Shown: positions 17,736-26,145, numbered from the stretch's first letter. The stretch is DNA of 47,101 nucleotides from an uncultured SAR86 cluster bacterium (GCA_902557705.1 CACEBI010000009.1:1-47101); one strand, 5' to 3'. Made by a program: numbers and translations. Notes: a model not told the origin generated them from the sequence alone.

Positions 17736-18490
17736 TGTCTAAATCCTGTGTAATAATTCCAGCCAGATATAATTCCTCTAGATTTCCTGGAAAACCCCTT
17801 ACAAAACTTCTTAATCAATCAATGATTATTTGGGTAGCAGACATTTCAGCTCTAGCAGTTGGAAAAGAAAATGTTTTCATTGCCACAGATGATAACAGAA
17901 TAGCAGAAGAAGCTAATCATAATGGCTACCAATCGTTAATGACTAGTCCAAACCATCTAACAGGTACAGATAGAATTGCTGAGGCAGCATCACTGATTGA
18001 CTATGATATATATATTAATGTTCAAGGTGATGAACCTTTAATTGATCCTAAAGATATCAAAAAATGCATAAAAATTAAAAAAGAAAAACCAAATGCTGTT
18101 ATTAATGGTTTTTGCTGGATGGATGATGATGAAGATCCAACCAACATTAACATTCCTAAAGTAATAACAACTTACGAAAACAAATTAATTTATATGTCAA
18201 GAAACGCAATACCAGGATTTAAAGAAGACAGTAAAAAGCCATCCAGATATAAGAAGCAAGTATGTATATATGGTTTCAACAAAAAACAACTAAATAAATT
18301 TTCTCAATATAAGAAAAAAACTGATGTTGAAGAAAGCGAAGATATAGAGATATTGCGGTTTTTAGACCTCAATGAAGATATATACATGTTTGAATGTAAA
18401 CCTGGAAGCCTTGCTGTAGATGTCCCAAGTGACGTACCTAAAGTAGAGCATGAATTAAAAAAAGCAAATAATGAAACTTCAAGACTATAA
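17735..18490 (+). CDS. KdsB-like CMP-ulosonate cytidylyltransferase
   Basis: 251 residues of the CMP-Kdo synthetase family: IIPARYNSSRFPGKPL (7-22) binds CTP, IATDDNRIA, TGTDRIAEA replaces the usual SGTDR/E, and INVQGDEPLIDP is the metal-binding motif. Later KVITTYENKLIYMSRNAIPG matches the KdsB pattern (VKVV...ALYFSRATIP), and VDVPSDVPKVE is the C-terminal end. The identity looks moderate, so it is probably not the housekeeping KdsB; it likely activates the product of the upstream aldolase. It is coupled on both sides: one-base overlap upstream and a twenty-base overlap with the HAD gene. Confidence 0.88.
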   Translation: MSKSCVIIPARYNSSRFPGKPLTKLLNQSMIIWVADISALAVGKENVFIATDDNRIAEEANHNGYQSLMTSPNHLTGTDRIAEAASLIDYDIYINVQGDEPLIDPKDIKKCIKIKKEKPNAVINGFCWMDDDEDPTNINIPKVITTYENKLIYMSRNAIPGFKEDSKKPSRYKKQVCIYGFNKKQLNKFSQYKKKTDVEESEDIEILRFLDLNEDIYMFECKPGSLAVDVPSDVPKVEHELKKANNETSRL

Positions 18491-19124
18491 AACAATAGTA
18501 TTTGATTGCGATGGAGTAATACTTAACTCAAATAAGGTAAAGTCTGATGCATTCAGCAAAGTGGCAAAAAAATTTGGAAAAGATGAAGCAAAAAAATTAG
18601 TATCTTACAATAAAAAAAATGGTGGGGTGTCTAGATATCTTAAATTTCAGTATTTTATAAATGAAATTCTTCATCCTAATTTTAAAGCTGATAAAAAAAT
18701 AACTGTTGAGTCTCTTGCAAAACAATTTAGCAACCATGTTGTTAAAGGTTTGCGAGAATGCGAGTTAGTTGCTAACCTAGATGAATTCAGAAAATCTACT
18801 AAAAGTTCTTCATGGATGATTATCTCCGGAGGTGATGAAGCTGAATTACGAAAAGTATTTGATATAAGAGATCTTTCTAAGTTTTTTGATAGAGGTATTT
18901 TTGGAAGCCCAACTCCAAAAAATAAAATTTTTAAAAGAGAAATTGAGGAAGGCAATATAGTTAAACCTGCTCTTTTTATTGGTGATAGCAAATTTGATTA
19001 TGAGTGCTCAAAAGAATCACAAATTGATTTTGTATTTGCATACCAATGGACAGAATTTACTGATTGGAAAAAATTTTGTTCTAAAAATAAAATTAAAACA
19101 ATAGACTATGTAACTAATTTATAA
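18471..19124 (+). CDS. HAD-superfamily phosphatase of the ulosonate cassette
   Basis: 217 residues. HAD motif I FDCDGVILNSN (nucleophile and acid Asp near residues 11-13), an alpha-helical C1 cap of about 75 residues, motif II MIISGGDEAE, motif III lysine in TPKNKIFKRE and motif IV FIGDSKFDYECS. It is larger than KdsC, which lacks a cap, and looks more like beta-phosphoglucomutase/Gph-type members. In a cassette with an aldolase and a CMP-sugar synthetase it would fit dephosphorylation of an ulosonate phosphate before activation. The start lies twenty bases inside the cytidylyltransferase gene, and the end is 11 bases from the convergent SGNH gene. Confidence 0.87.
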   Translation: MKLQDYKTIVFDCDGVILNSNKVKSDAFSKVAKKFGKDEAKKLVSYNKKNGGVSRYLKFQYFINEILHPNFKADKKITVESLAKQFSNHVVKGLRECELVANLDEFRKSTKSSSWMIISGGDEAELRKVFDIRDLSKFFDRGIFGSPTPKNKIFKREIEEGNIVKPALFIGDSKFDYECSKESQIDFVFAYQWTEFTDWKKFCSKNKIKTIDYVTNL

Positions 19125-19135
19125 TCCTTATAAAG

Positions 19136-20365
19136 CTATTTTAAATTACAACTTTCTTTTACCTTAGGCAATATAAGATTAGCAAATTTACTAGCGCCCT
19201 CTTTGCTAAAATGCCCATGATCTAGAAAATCCTTCTCTGTAAAAAGATCTTCACTTGGGTAGTAAAAGAAAAATTCTTCTTCTTTTGCAATTTTATTAAC
19301 CATGTCATTGAATCTTTTTTGTAAAGGCCAAAGATCGTTATTTCTTACATAAGGAACCCATCCAAAAATATCATCATTATTTTCTAACATAGATTTATTA
19401 AGAATTTGTGCAATAAATAAGCTATTTATGTTTCTCTCTTTATTTATTGCAATAATATTTTTAATATTCCTCTCAGCAAAAGTGAATACCATATCAGCAC
19501 TAGCGATATCTTTATTTAATATTCCTTCTTCTATAGGAAGAGGTAGCTCATTGGCTCCAAAATTCATAAGCAATAAATTTAAAATTGGAGATGGAGAGTT
19601 AAGACTTTTTCTTACTCTCAGATTGCCATATTGTGATAAAAGATGGAAATTAGCATAGCCACTATCTAGATTTTTTATGCCAAAATTTCTGATATCATTC
19701 CAACCTATAAAATAAATATTGCATATTGGCATTTTGCCTGCCCTATCTGGGTAAAACGCTGTCTGTATAACATGCTCTGCTGATGAATATCCTGGAACGC
19801 CATTATTTGAAACGCTATAACTTGGTAGAAGTTCATCTATAAGACTTACCCATGTATCATCATCATAAAGACCAATATCATAAGTTGTTGAACCACCAAA
19901 TATAGCTATATGTTCTTTTGATTTATCAAACTTGTTTTTATTTTTTCTTGTTGATTCTTTTGTATGATTTGCTTCATGGGAATTATATTCAGGTATAGGT
20001 ATGGCTCCTAGCATTGGATGAAATTCAAACTTTTTTTCAAATGAGGCTCTTGGGACAAACCATTGCATATTAATAATATGTAATTTATCAAGGCCTATAG
20101 GTATTAAGCCAAACAAAAGCTCAAGTATTAAAGTAATTAAGAAAAAATAAGAAAGTATTCTTTTTCTTATAAAAATTAGCACCAAAAATGATAAGAAAAA
20201 TAAATAAATATAATAACTAAAAGAAACGTATGCACCCTCTCCTGTCAGCCTTAATAAAAGAAGTATAAATATTATTGAAAGTGCAGATAAGAGAACTATT
20301 AAGATAAATGATGAAGTTAATAACTCTTCTCTATCTTTTCCTAGAAAATCTTTAATCCAACTCAT
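19136..20365 (-). CDS. Membrane-anchored SGNH/GDSL-type esterase or acyltransferase
   Basis: 409 residues from the chosen ATG at 20363-20365. The frame is open to 20434, but that would lie deep inside the carbamoyltransferase gene; the chosen start overlaps it by 14 bases. Three membrane spans at about residues 20-40, 48-67 and 72-92 come first. A periplasmic SGNH domain follows: IAIFGGSTTYD (Ser159 in block I), FIGWNDIRN (block III with Asn) and FLDHGHFSKEG (block V, Asp382 and His385). Such proteins add or remove O-acyl groups on exported polysaccharides. It is last in the carbamoyltransferase operon. Confidence 0.82.
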   Translation of the reverse strand: MSWIKDFLGKDREELLTSSFILIVLLSALSIIFILLLLRLTGEGAYVSFSYYIYLFFLSFLVLIFIRKRILSYFFLITLILELLFGLIPIGLDKLHIINMQWFVPRASFEKKFEFHPMLGAIPIPEYNSHEANHTKESTRKNKNKFDKSKEHIAIFGGSTTYDIGLYDDDTWVSLIDELLPSYSVSNNGVPGYSSAEHVIQTAFYPDRAGKMPICNIYFIGWNDIRNFGIKNLDSGYANFHLLSQYGNLRVRKSLNSPSPILNLLLMNFGANELPLPIEEGILNKDIASADMVFTFAERNIKNIIAINKERNINSLFIAQILNKSMLENNDDIFGWVPYVRNNDLWPLQKRFNDMVNKIAKEEEFFFYYPSEDLFTEKDFLDHGHFSKEGASKFANLILPKVKESCNLK

Positions 20366-22190
20366 ATTTATCTTTATAATTATCAAATAATAATTTATCT
20401 TGATCTTCTTTATAAGCGATGTAATCGCCAACAATTAATACATCTAATTCAGTTCCCATAAAACACTTAAAAGCATCACTTGGAGAACAAACTATTGGTT
20501 CGCCTCTAACATTAAAGGATGTATTTACTATAATTGGACATCCTGTGATCTCTTTAAACTTAGATATAAGTTCATGATACAGAGGGTTTGTGTTTTTATT
20601 AACAGTCTGAACTCTTGCAGAATAATCAACATGAGTTATTGCTGGAACTTCAGAACGGGGTATATTAAGTTTATCTATCCCAAATAAAGCCTCTTCTTTA
20701 ATCGACATCTCTTTTCTTTTATTTTTTATTAAATCAGCAACTATAAGCATGTATGGACTTTCGTTATTCATTTCAAACCATTCGCTTAAGTCCTCTATTA
20801 AAACACTTGGAGCAAAGGGTCTAAAACTTTCTCTATATTTGACCTTTAGATTTAACTGTTTTTGCATTACTGAAGATCTTGGATCTGCGATTATGCTTCT
20901 TCCACCAAGAGCACGTGGACCAAATTCCATCCTTCCTTGCATCCAACCTATAGCTTTCTGATTCGAGAGCAAGCTAGCTACTTCTTCAATTAAATCTATG
21001 CGTGGCATTTTTTTATATGAAGCGCCACACTTTTTAAGCTCAATCTCAACTTCATCACTTTTAAAACTGGGGCCTAAATATGCACCTTTCATTGAATCAC
21101 CTTTTTTTGAAACTCTTCGTTCATTTTTGTAATGCATAAACCATGCGGACAATGCCGCTCCCAATGACCCTCCTGCGTCTCCAGCAGCAGGTTGTATCCA
21201 GATATTTTCAAATATTTTTTCTCGCATAAGTATGCCATTTACAACACAATTTAAGGCAACTCCTCCAGCTAAACATAAATTTTTTTCATTAGTTTCCTTT
21301 GCAATACCTTTTGCTAGTTTAATAACAATATCTTCTGTAACTTTTTGAATAGAAGCAGCTAAATCCATTTCACGTTGAGTGAGCTTTGATTCAGAGGTGC
21401 GAGGAGGTCCACCAAATAAATCATTAAATTTTTTATTTGTCATTGTCAGGCCAGTTGCAAAATCAAAATAACTCATATCAAGCTGAAAACTTCCATCATC
21501 ATTAACCCTGACAAGTTTTTCATAAATTAATTCTGCATATTTAGGTTCACCATAAGGAGCTAAGCCCATAACCTTGTATTCCCCTGAATTCACTTTAAAT
21601 CCTGTATAGTAAGTGAAAGAAGAGTATAGGAGGCCAAGAGAATGTGGAAAATGAATTTCTTTAAGTATTTTTAGATTATTTCCATTTCCAACTGCAAAAG
21701 ATGTTGTTGTCCACTCACCCACACCATCAAGGGTAAGCACTGCAGCCCTCTCAAATGGTGATGGATAAAATGCGCTTGCTGCATGAGAAAGATGATGTTC
21801 AGAAAAAAGTAATTTTTCTTTCCAATTTTCTTTTTCACCCAGAGTTGCTTTAAGTTCTTTAATTAATATTGATTTTTGAAATAGTTTTTCTTTTATCCAT
21901 AAAGGCATTGCCATTGAAAAACTTCTAAAACCTTTTGGAGCAAATGCCAAATATGTTTCTAATAACCGCTCAAACTTTAAAAATGGTTTTTCATAAAAAA
22001 TAACATTAGAAATTTCTGAGGAACTAATATTAGCTTCTTTTAAACAATATATGATTGCATTAGTCGGGAATCCAGAGTCATGTTTCTTTCGTGTAAATCT
22101 CTCCTCTTGAACTGCAGCAATAATTTCACCATCTTTCAATAAGCATGCTGCGCTATCATGGTAAAAAGCTGATATACCTAAAATATACAT
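20352..22190 (-). CDS. Carbamoyltransferase (NodU/SxtI family)
   Basis: 612 residues, usual for the NodU/TobZ/SxtI family, which transfers a carbamoyl group from carbamoyl phosphate, via carbamoyl-AMP, to a sugar or alcohol hydroxyl. The N-terminal Kae1-like domain has GISAFYHDSAACLL, VQEERFTRKKHDSGFP, SEHHLSHAASAFYPSPFERA (metal-binding histidines) and LTLDGVGEWTTT. The C-terminal domain has the hallmark MEFGPRALGGRSIIADPR and VNTSFNVRGEPIV. It is preceded by a 49-residue protein and SxtJ, the normal trio for this branch. Likely target: a sugar of the surface glycan. Confidence 0.95.
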   Translation of the reverse strand: MYILGISAFYHDSAACLLKDGEIIAAVQEERFTRKKHDSGFPTNAIIYCLKEANISSSEISNVIFYEKPFLKFERLLETYLAFAPKGFRSFSMAMPLWIKEKLFQKSILIKELKATLGEKENWKEKLLFSEHHLSHAASAFYPSPFERAAVLTLDGVGEWTTTSFAVGNGNNLKILKEIHFPHSLGLLYSSFTYYTGFKVNSGEYKVMGLAPYGEPKYAELIYEKLVRVNDDGSFQLDMSYFDFATGLTMTNKKFNDLFGGPPRTSESKLTQREMDLAASIQKVTEDIVIKLAKGIAKETNEKNLCLAGGVALNCVVNGILMREKIFENIWIQPAAGDAGGSLGAALSAWFMHYKNERRVSKKGDSMKGAYLGPSFKSDEVEIELKKCGASYKKMPRIDLIEEVASLLSNQKAIGWMQGRMEFGPRALGGRSIIADPRSSVMQKQLNLKVKYRESFRPFAPSVLIEDLSEWFEMNNESPYMLIVADLIKNKRKEMSIKEEALFGIDKLNIPRSEVPAITHVDYSARVQTVNKNTNPLYHELISKFKEITGCPIIVNTSFNVRGEPIVCSPSDAFKCFMGTELDVLIVGDYIAYKEDQDKLLFDNYKDKYELD

Positions 22191-22203
22191 ATTATGATAA
22201 CTG

Positions 22204-22353
22204 CTAAAATATTGTATATATGAATGGGGCTAGCACTGAGCCATGAGCTAGGATAAGCAATCCTCCTAGAATAAGCATTACAATTATAATAGGTGCAAGC
22301 CATAGTTTTTTTCTTTCTTTAAGAAATATGAAAAGTTCTTTTAGAAATTCCAT
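22204..22353 (-). CDS. DUF5989-type (SxtK-like) small membrane protein
   Basis: 49 residues, found by reading the gap between SxtJ and the carbamoyltransferase gene. The protein starts MEFLKELFIFLKERKKLWL, has one strongly hydrophobic span (PIIIVMLILGGLLILAHGS, about 21-39) and ends LAPFIYTIF. This matches my memory of the DUF5989 family nearly position by position. The ATG is at 22351-22353, three bases after the SxtJ stop, and the TAG is at 22204-22206, 13 bases before the carbamoyltransferase start. These small proteins accompany SxtI-like carbamoyltransferases (SxtK in saxitoxin clusters); their function is unknown to me, probably a membrane anchor or partner. Confidence 0.9.
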   Translation of the reverse strand: MEFLKELFIFLKERKKLWLAPIIIVMLILGGLLILAHGSVLAPFIYTIF

Positions 22354-22356
22354 TTT

Positions 22357-22752
22357 TTAAAATTGATTCTTAAAAGCAGCAGATTTGATTGAAGAATTTT
22401 CTCTTGAAATCCAGTAAGTGCCATCATTATTAGCACGAAGACGTAATTCATCTCTCCCAATAAGTCGCATGATAAAACTAATAGGCATAAATAATCCAAA
22501 GTAAATAACACCAAGCACGATAGGACTAATAATCCTTCCTATTAGCAGGCCAAACCGCATCCATAGTTTATTAAGAGGTAATAATAAATCTGGTTTGATA
22601 AATGCTACTGTAAAAAATAAAAATCCTACTGTAATCAATATGAATGTTAATAAAGGATTATTATAAAAATAGATGCTAAGGATAAATGAAAAAGCTGAAA
22701 AGAAGAGGCCAAGTTTTCTATTTGAAGGAAGTTCAATATCGGACGTATTCAT
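22357..22752 (-). CDS. SxtJ-family membrane protein
   Basis: 131 residues, first of the carbamoylation trio. Spans are visible at about residues 16-32, 33-52, 66-85 and 80-97. The signature includes NRKLGLFFSAFSFIL, FIKPDLLLPLNKLWMRFG and FGLFMPISFIMRLIGRDEL, as in SxtJ proteins. These sit beside SxtI-type carbamoyltransferases; the biochemical role is not established to my knowledge. The 200-base gap upstream (22753-22951) is where its promoter should lie, but I cannot fix hexamers with confidence. Confidence 0.9.
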   Translation of the reverse strand: MNTSDIELPSNRKLGLFFSAFSFILSIYFYNNPLLTFILITVGFLFFTVAFIKPDLLLPLNKLWMRFGLLIGRIISPIVLGVIYFGLFMPISFIMRLIGRDELRLRANNDGTYWISRENSSIKSAAFKNQF

Positions 22753-22951
22753 TCACACTATCTCTTTTATTTACTATCAAGATAATAACATTTACCTTAA
22801 ATAATTAAAACTGAGTCCATATCCACAGCCGAAGCAACCTGTATCAGTAAAAAGTAAATAACTATATTCTGATTCTTCAGGGGGCATTTATAGTTGTGCC
22901 AGTAGCTCCTCTTTGGTAAAAGTTAATTTTGAAAAACAATTCTTGACATAC

Positions 22952-23308
22952 CTAAACCTTTATAAAAAATTTTAAAACATAAAATAAGATTAACGAAGTA
23001 AGAATATCCCCTATAATCTTTGCAATAATGATATTCATCCCTAACATCCCAAATAAAAAAAATAGTGAGGTGCTAGACATAAAAGGGTTAATTACGCTTA
23101 AAATAAAAAATAATTGAAAAAAATTCTTACTATCTCTAAATACAAAAAATTTAACAATACCTGCTGTAAGTATCACCATAATAAACCTTATTAAAAAATT
23201 GATTATCTCAGGCTGAATAAAATTTATAAATTGAAAAAAATTGAAAAAATATAGCTCTATTAGATAACAGATAATTATTAAGCCATAGTATTTTACTATA
23301 TCATTCAT
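22952..23308 (-). CDS. GtrA-like membrane protein (putative lipid-linked sugar flippase)
   Basis: 118 residues from ATG at 23306-23308; the frame is open to 23350, but that would overlap the GNAT gene by 29 bases, while the chosen ATG follows its stop by 13 bases. Four membrane spans are visible. The segment GIVKFFVFRDSKNFFQLFFI is the GtrA hallmark (aromatic-rich xFxFR before the third span), followed by a helix bearing INPFMSSTSLFF. GtrA proteins are thought to flip undecaprenyl-phosphate-linked monosaccharides for periplasmic glycosylation. A GtrB-type GT2 (25443) and a polytopic protein (27177) elsewhere in this region may be partners. Confidence 0.72.
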   Translation of the reverse strand: MNDIVKYYGLIIICYLIELYFFNFFQFINFIQPEIINFLIRFIMVILTAGIVKFFVFRDSKNFFQLFFILSVINPFMSSTSLFFLFGMLGMNIIIAKIIGDILTSLILFYVLKFFIKV

Positions 23309-23321
23309 CTTTAATAATTTA

Positions 23322-24182
23322 TTAAAATGCATCAAAATTAATTGCTTCAAAATGAATATTTCTTCTATTTAGATCTATCTCAGAAGAAAGATTCTTATAA
23401 ATTAAGTGCAATGGGCTTGGCTTTAAAAATTCTGGTATCTTAAAACCACTTCGAAATCCTTTTTTCCATGAGTATGAATTAGATATTCCTACCCAAAAAT
23501 TTATCTTAGGCATTAAAAATTTTGTATCATCAGAGGTAGCTTGACTTATTTTTAAAATAGACCGAGCAAAATAATTAATATCATTGGCAACTATATTAAT
23601 TTTTCCGAAGTTGCATTTGTAATATTTATAGTTTGGGTTTGATAATCTCCATTTTGTTGTACTATCAGATAGAGGAAGTGTTAAACAATGCCTCAGTTTT
23701 TCAATTTCAATTTTCTTTGGTAAAGTCAATGAGACGCAAGTATCCAATTGATCTATATAGTTCCAATCAAGTTTTTTAATAAAGCCATAAATACTATTAG
23801 CATTTGCAACTCCAAATACAATGTCAAAGCCCAAATCTTTGGACTTCACATATGTTTTATTGGCTAAAATTGTAAATAAGCCCCGTCCCTGATGCATGGA
23901 ACCAGTTGCTGTATTTAATGAGAGAAGAGCTTTGATTTTTTCATTCTTATATCTTGCTTCTAAAGGTATTAAAGCATAATGAGCAGCTAATTTATTTTCA
24001 AAAATAGCATTGAATCCGACAACACCCCCAACAGGATTATGGTTGTACATCCAGTCTAAATAATCTGGAGTAAATTTTGAACTTTTAAAGGTATCAGAAA
24101 GAAATTCTGACAAAGCTTTTAATCCTGAAACAGAAGTATCTATAGCTTCAAAAGAATAATTATTATTTAATGACTCTTGCAT
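23322..24182 (-). CDS. GNAT-like acyltransferase
   Basis: 286 residues. The N-terminal half carries a GNAT core: LDWMYNHNPVGGVVGFNAIF, then LAAHYALIPLEARY, and the acyl-CoA loop SMHQGRGLFTILANKTYV (about 102-119, QGRG form), followed by VFGVANANSIYGFIKKLDW. The C-terminal half is less conserved. Such proteins occur in polysaccharide loci and may acylate an amino sugar. It heads a minus-strand pair with the GtrA-like gene and is divergent from the PIG-L deacetylase gene across a 159-base A/T-rich spacer. Confidence 0.75.
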   Translation of the reverse strand: MQESLNNNYSFEAIDTSVSGLKALSEFLSDTFKSSKFTPDYLDWMYNHNPVGGVVGFNAIFENKLAAHYALIPLEARYKNEKIKALLSLNTATGSMHQGRGLFTILANKTYVKSKDLGFDIVFGVANANSIYGFIKKLDWNYIDQLDTCVSLTLPKKIEIEKLRHCLTLPLSDSTTKWRLSNPNYKYYKCNFGKINIVANDINYFARSILKISQATSDDTKFLMPKINFWVGISNSYSWKKGFRSGFKIPEFLKPSPLHLIYKNLSSEIDLNRRNIHFEAINFDAF

Positions 24183-24341
24183 GGTTTGATAATACTATAT
24201 TTTTTTATATTAGTTATACAGCTTATTGATGCTATCAAGAAAGAATATTAGAAATACCTATAACAAGAACAAAGAAATGAATTATGTTTTACTTTTTCTA
24301 TATCGACTCATAACATAAACTAAATATTAAACAATATAGCC

Positions 24342-25106
24342 ATGGATTCAACTCATCTAAATATAGATATTTCAAAAAAGATACTAATCGTCTTGCCTCA
24401 CTTAGATGATGAATTTGCACTTGTTCCATTAATCAAAAGCATAACCAAATACAATTCTAAAAAACTCAAAACTATATACTGTGCGGAAAGAGTTTTTGAT
24501 TCTGAAGAAACAAAAAAACAAAGAAGATCTGAAAGTATTTCCGCTTTAGAGTTGTTAGGTTGTAAAAAAGAAAATATATCTTATCTTAATGATATTTTTG
24601 AGGTTGAGGACTTAAAATTAAGCGCATCTTCAAAAAACATTTATGAACATATCGAAAATTTGCATTTCAAAGAAAATTTTAATCATATTATTACGTTAAA
24701 TTTTGAGGGAGGTCATCCGGATCATGACTCTCTAGCATTAATTGTCGATAAATTTGCAAAAGCTTATGGAGTAACACCCTGTTATATACCTGCATATAAT
24801 TATAGAAAAACACTATTTATACCAATTAGTGTGTTTCGCCCACTTAAGAGTCAAAAAAACCACTTCATTATGAAAAAATATGGGCTATTTTGTTGGGCTG
24901 ACTGCTTAAAGATAGCACATATATATAAAACAGAAAGAAAAGCTTTTATAAAATTATTACCATTTATTTTATTTAAATGTTTTTTTTCTAGGAATATATA
25001 TTTATCAAGGATATTAGATATTGAGTCTGTCAAATGGAAAAATTCATTATCCTATAATAGATACAACACTAGCAAAGAAGAGATCTTAGATACTATAAAT
25101 TGGTAA
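24342..25106 (+). CDS. PIG-L family deacetylase
   Basis: 254 residues. The zinc-site motif VLPHLDDEFAL (residues 18-28: His20, Asp22, Asp23) and the later EGGHPDHDSL (122-131, His125 and His128) are the two family hallmarks. PIG-L/LmbE enzymes remove N-acetyl groups from GlcNAc-type sugars. The C-terminal 90 residues (RKAFIKLLPFILFKCFFSR) are hydrophobic and basic, perhaps lipid-facing. The ATG follows AATATAGCC with no ribosome-binding purines. It stands alone on the plus strand; its stop is four bases from the convergent DUF2304 gene. Confidence 0.85.
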   Translation: MDSTHLNIDISKKILIVLPHLDDEFALVPLIKSITKYNSKKLKTIYCAERVFDSEETKKQRRSESISALELLGCKKENISYLNDIFEVEDLKLSASSKNIYEHIENLHFKENFNHIITLNFEGGHPDHDSLALIVDKFAKAYGVTPCYIPAYNYRKTLFIPISVFRPLKSQKNHFIMKKYGLFCWADCLKIAHIYKTERKAFIKLLPFILFKCFFSRNIYLSRILDIESVKWKNSLSYNRYNTSKEEILDTINW

Positions 25107-25110
25107 ACAT

Positions 25111-25446
25111 TTAGTCTTTATTTTTTTGATTCTTATCTACATTAGAAATAGCTAACTCTTTAACTAGAAGGGATATCTTTTGGTTTAAAGCATCAAACCT
25201 ATTTATAGTAAAGGCTACAAATAAGAAAATTGTTACTAAACTAAGATACAAATAAACATCAGCCCCTCTTCCGATTCCTAAGAAATCTGCAATTAACTGT
25301 GTGTATTCGGCTCCTAAGATACTTAGAATGCCCAATACTGATCCAATCATTAAAAACCATCTAGCAACTGAACTATAAAAAGGTCGAATTAAACTATAAA
25401 TAAATAACCCAGAAAAAATTGAAATAAAAATTATCTTAAAAATCAT
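25111..25446 (-). CDS. DUF2304 family membrane protein
   Basis: 111 residues with three spans at about 3-19, 32-50 and 65-84. The sequence FLGIGRGADVYLYLSLV is the family hallmark (G-x-GRGAD-x3-Y), and the C-terminus NRFDALNQKISLLVKELAI is a helical coiled-coil-like tail. DUF2304 genes nearly always follow a DPM1-type GT2 gene, as here (4-base ATGA overlap). Function not established; I infer that it anchors or assists that soluble transferase at the membrane. Confidence 0.88.
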   Translation of the reverse strand: MIFKIIFISIFSGLFIYSLIRPFYSSVARWFLMIGSVLGILSILGAEYTQLIADFLGIGRGADVYLYLSLVTIFLFVAFTINRFDALNQKISLLVKELAISNVDKNQKNKD

Positions 25447-26123
25447 TTAGTGCCTCGAGATTTAAAAAGGTCTTCCAATATGATTAATCCATTAATTAAC
25501 TTCTGTCCTTTGTTTTTTGAGTAACTTGTATAGATTGTGTTGGTGGGCAATTCTTTGTATGTCATATTTTTTTTTGATACTTGATGAATTATTTGTGATT
25601 CAAATCCAAACCCATCGATAGTAATATCAATTTTTTTTAAAGAATCTTTTTTTATAGCTTTCAAACCATTATGTGCATCTGATAATTTAGTCCTACTAAA
25701 TCTATTAGTAAATAATACTACTATCGATAAGGCAATTTTTTTAAGAAAAGGTACGTTTGCTTTATTTTTTATAAACCTGCTTCCAAAGATGACCTCTTCA
25801 TCGCATGAAAGTATTTCTTTTGCAAAAGTCTTTGCATCCTCAACAGAATGTTGACCGTCAGCATCAAAAGTTACAACTGCTTTAGCATTCATTAAATTCT
25901 GGATGTATTTAAATCCAGTAGATATTGCTGCACCCTGTCCTAAATTAATTGAATGATTTAATAATGTTACATCCAAGGACTCGAGTATATCCCTTGAAGA
26001 ATCTGTTGAACCATCATTTACTGCAACTATATTTACAAAATATTTACTTAAATCAGATACAACGCTCTTAATCTTTTTTTCTTCATTGAATACAGGAATC
26101 AATATATAAACTTTATCAAGCAT
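25443..26123 (-). CDS. Glycosyltransferase family 2, DPM1/GtrB-like
   Basis: 226 residues with a GT-A domain: ILIPVFNEEKKIKSVVSDL, VAVNDGSTDSSRDILESL (DGS), LGQGAAISTGFKY and the metal-binding VVTFDADGQHSVEDA. This is the polyprenyl-phosphate hexose synthase pattern, moving a sugar from a nucleotide donor to undecaprenyl phosphate. Full-length GtrB proteins have two C-terminal spans that are absent here; the coupled DUF2304 gene may provide the membrane part. It is divergent from the epimerase gene with only 27 bases between start codons. Confidence 0.9.
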   Translation of the reverse strand: MLDKVYILIPVFNEEKKIKSVVSDLSKYFVNIVAVNDGSTDSSRDILESLDVTLLNHSINLGQGAAISTGFKYIQNLMNAKAVVTFDADGQHSVEDAKTFAKEILSCDEEVIFGSRFIKNKANVPFLKKIALSIVVLFTNRFSRTKLSDAHNGLKAIKKDSLKKIDITIDGFGFESQIIHQVSKKNMTYKELPTNTIYTSYSKNKGQKLINGLIILEDLFKSRGTK

Positions 26124-26139
26124 ATTTAAATTATATAGA

Positions 26140-26145
26140 TATAAT
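26140..26145 (+). promoter_or_regulatory. Candidate -10 hexamer giving a leaderless epimerase mRNA
   Basis: A perfect TATAAT ends five bases before the ATG at 26151, with TGGCC between and no ribosome-binding purines. Expected transcription start is at the ATG itself. No clear -35 is seen. The start codon of the divergent GT2 gene is only 27 bases away, so there is little room for any other promoter outside coding sequence. Confidence 0.4.

Noticed and set aside
20366-20434. Longer start for the SGNH gene
   Set aside because: It would overlap the carbamoyltransferase gene by 83 bases; the ATG at 20363-20365 gives a normal 14-base overlap.
22943-22948. TTGACA on the plus strand as a -35 element
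   Set aside because: No fitting -10 at 16-18 bases and no plus-strand gene follows.
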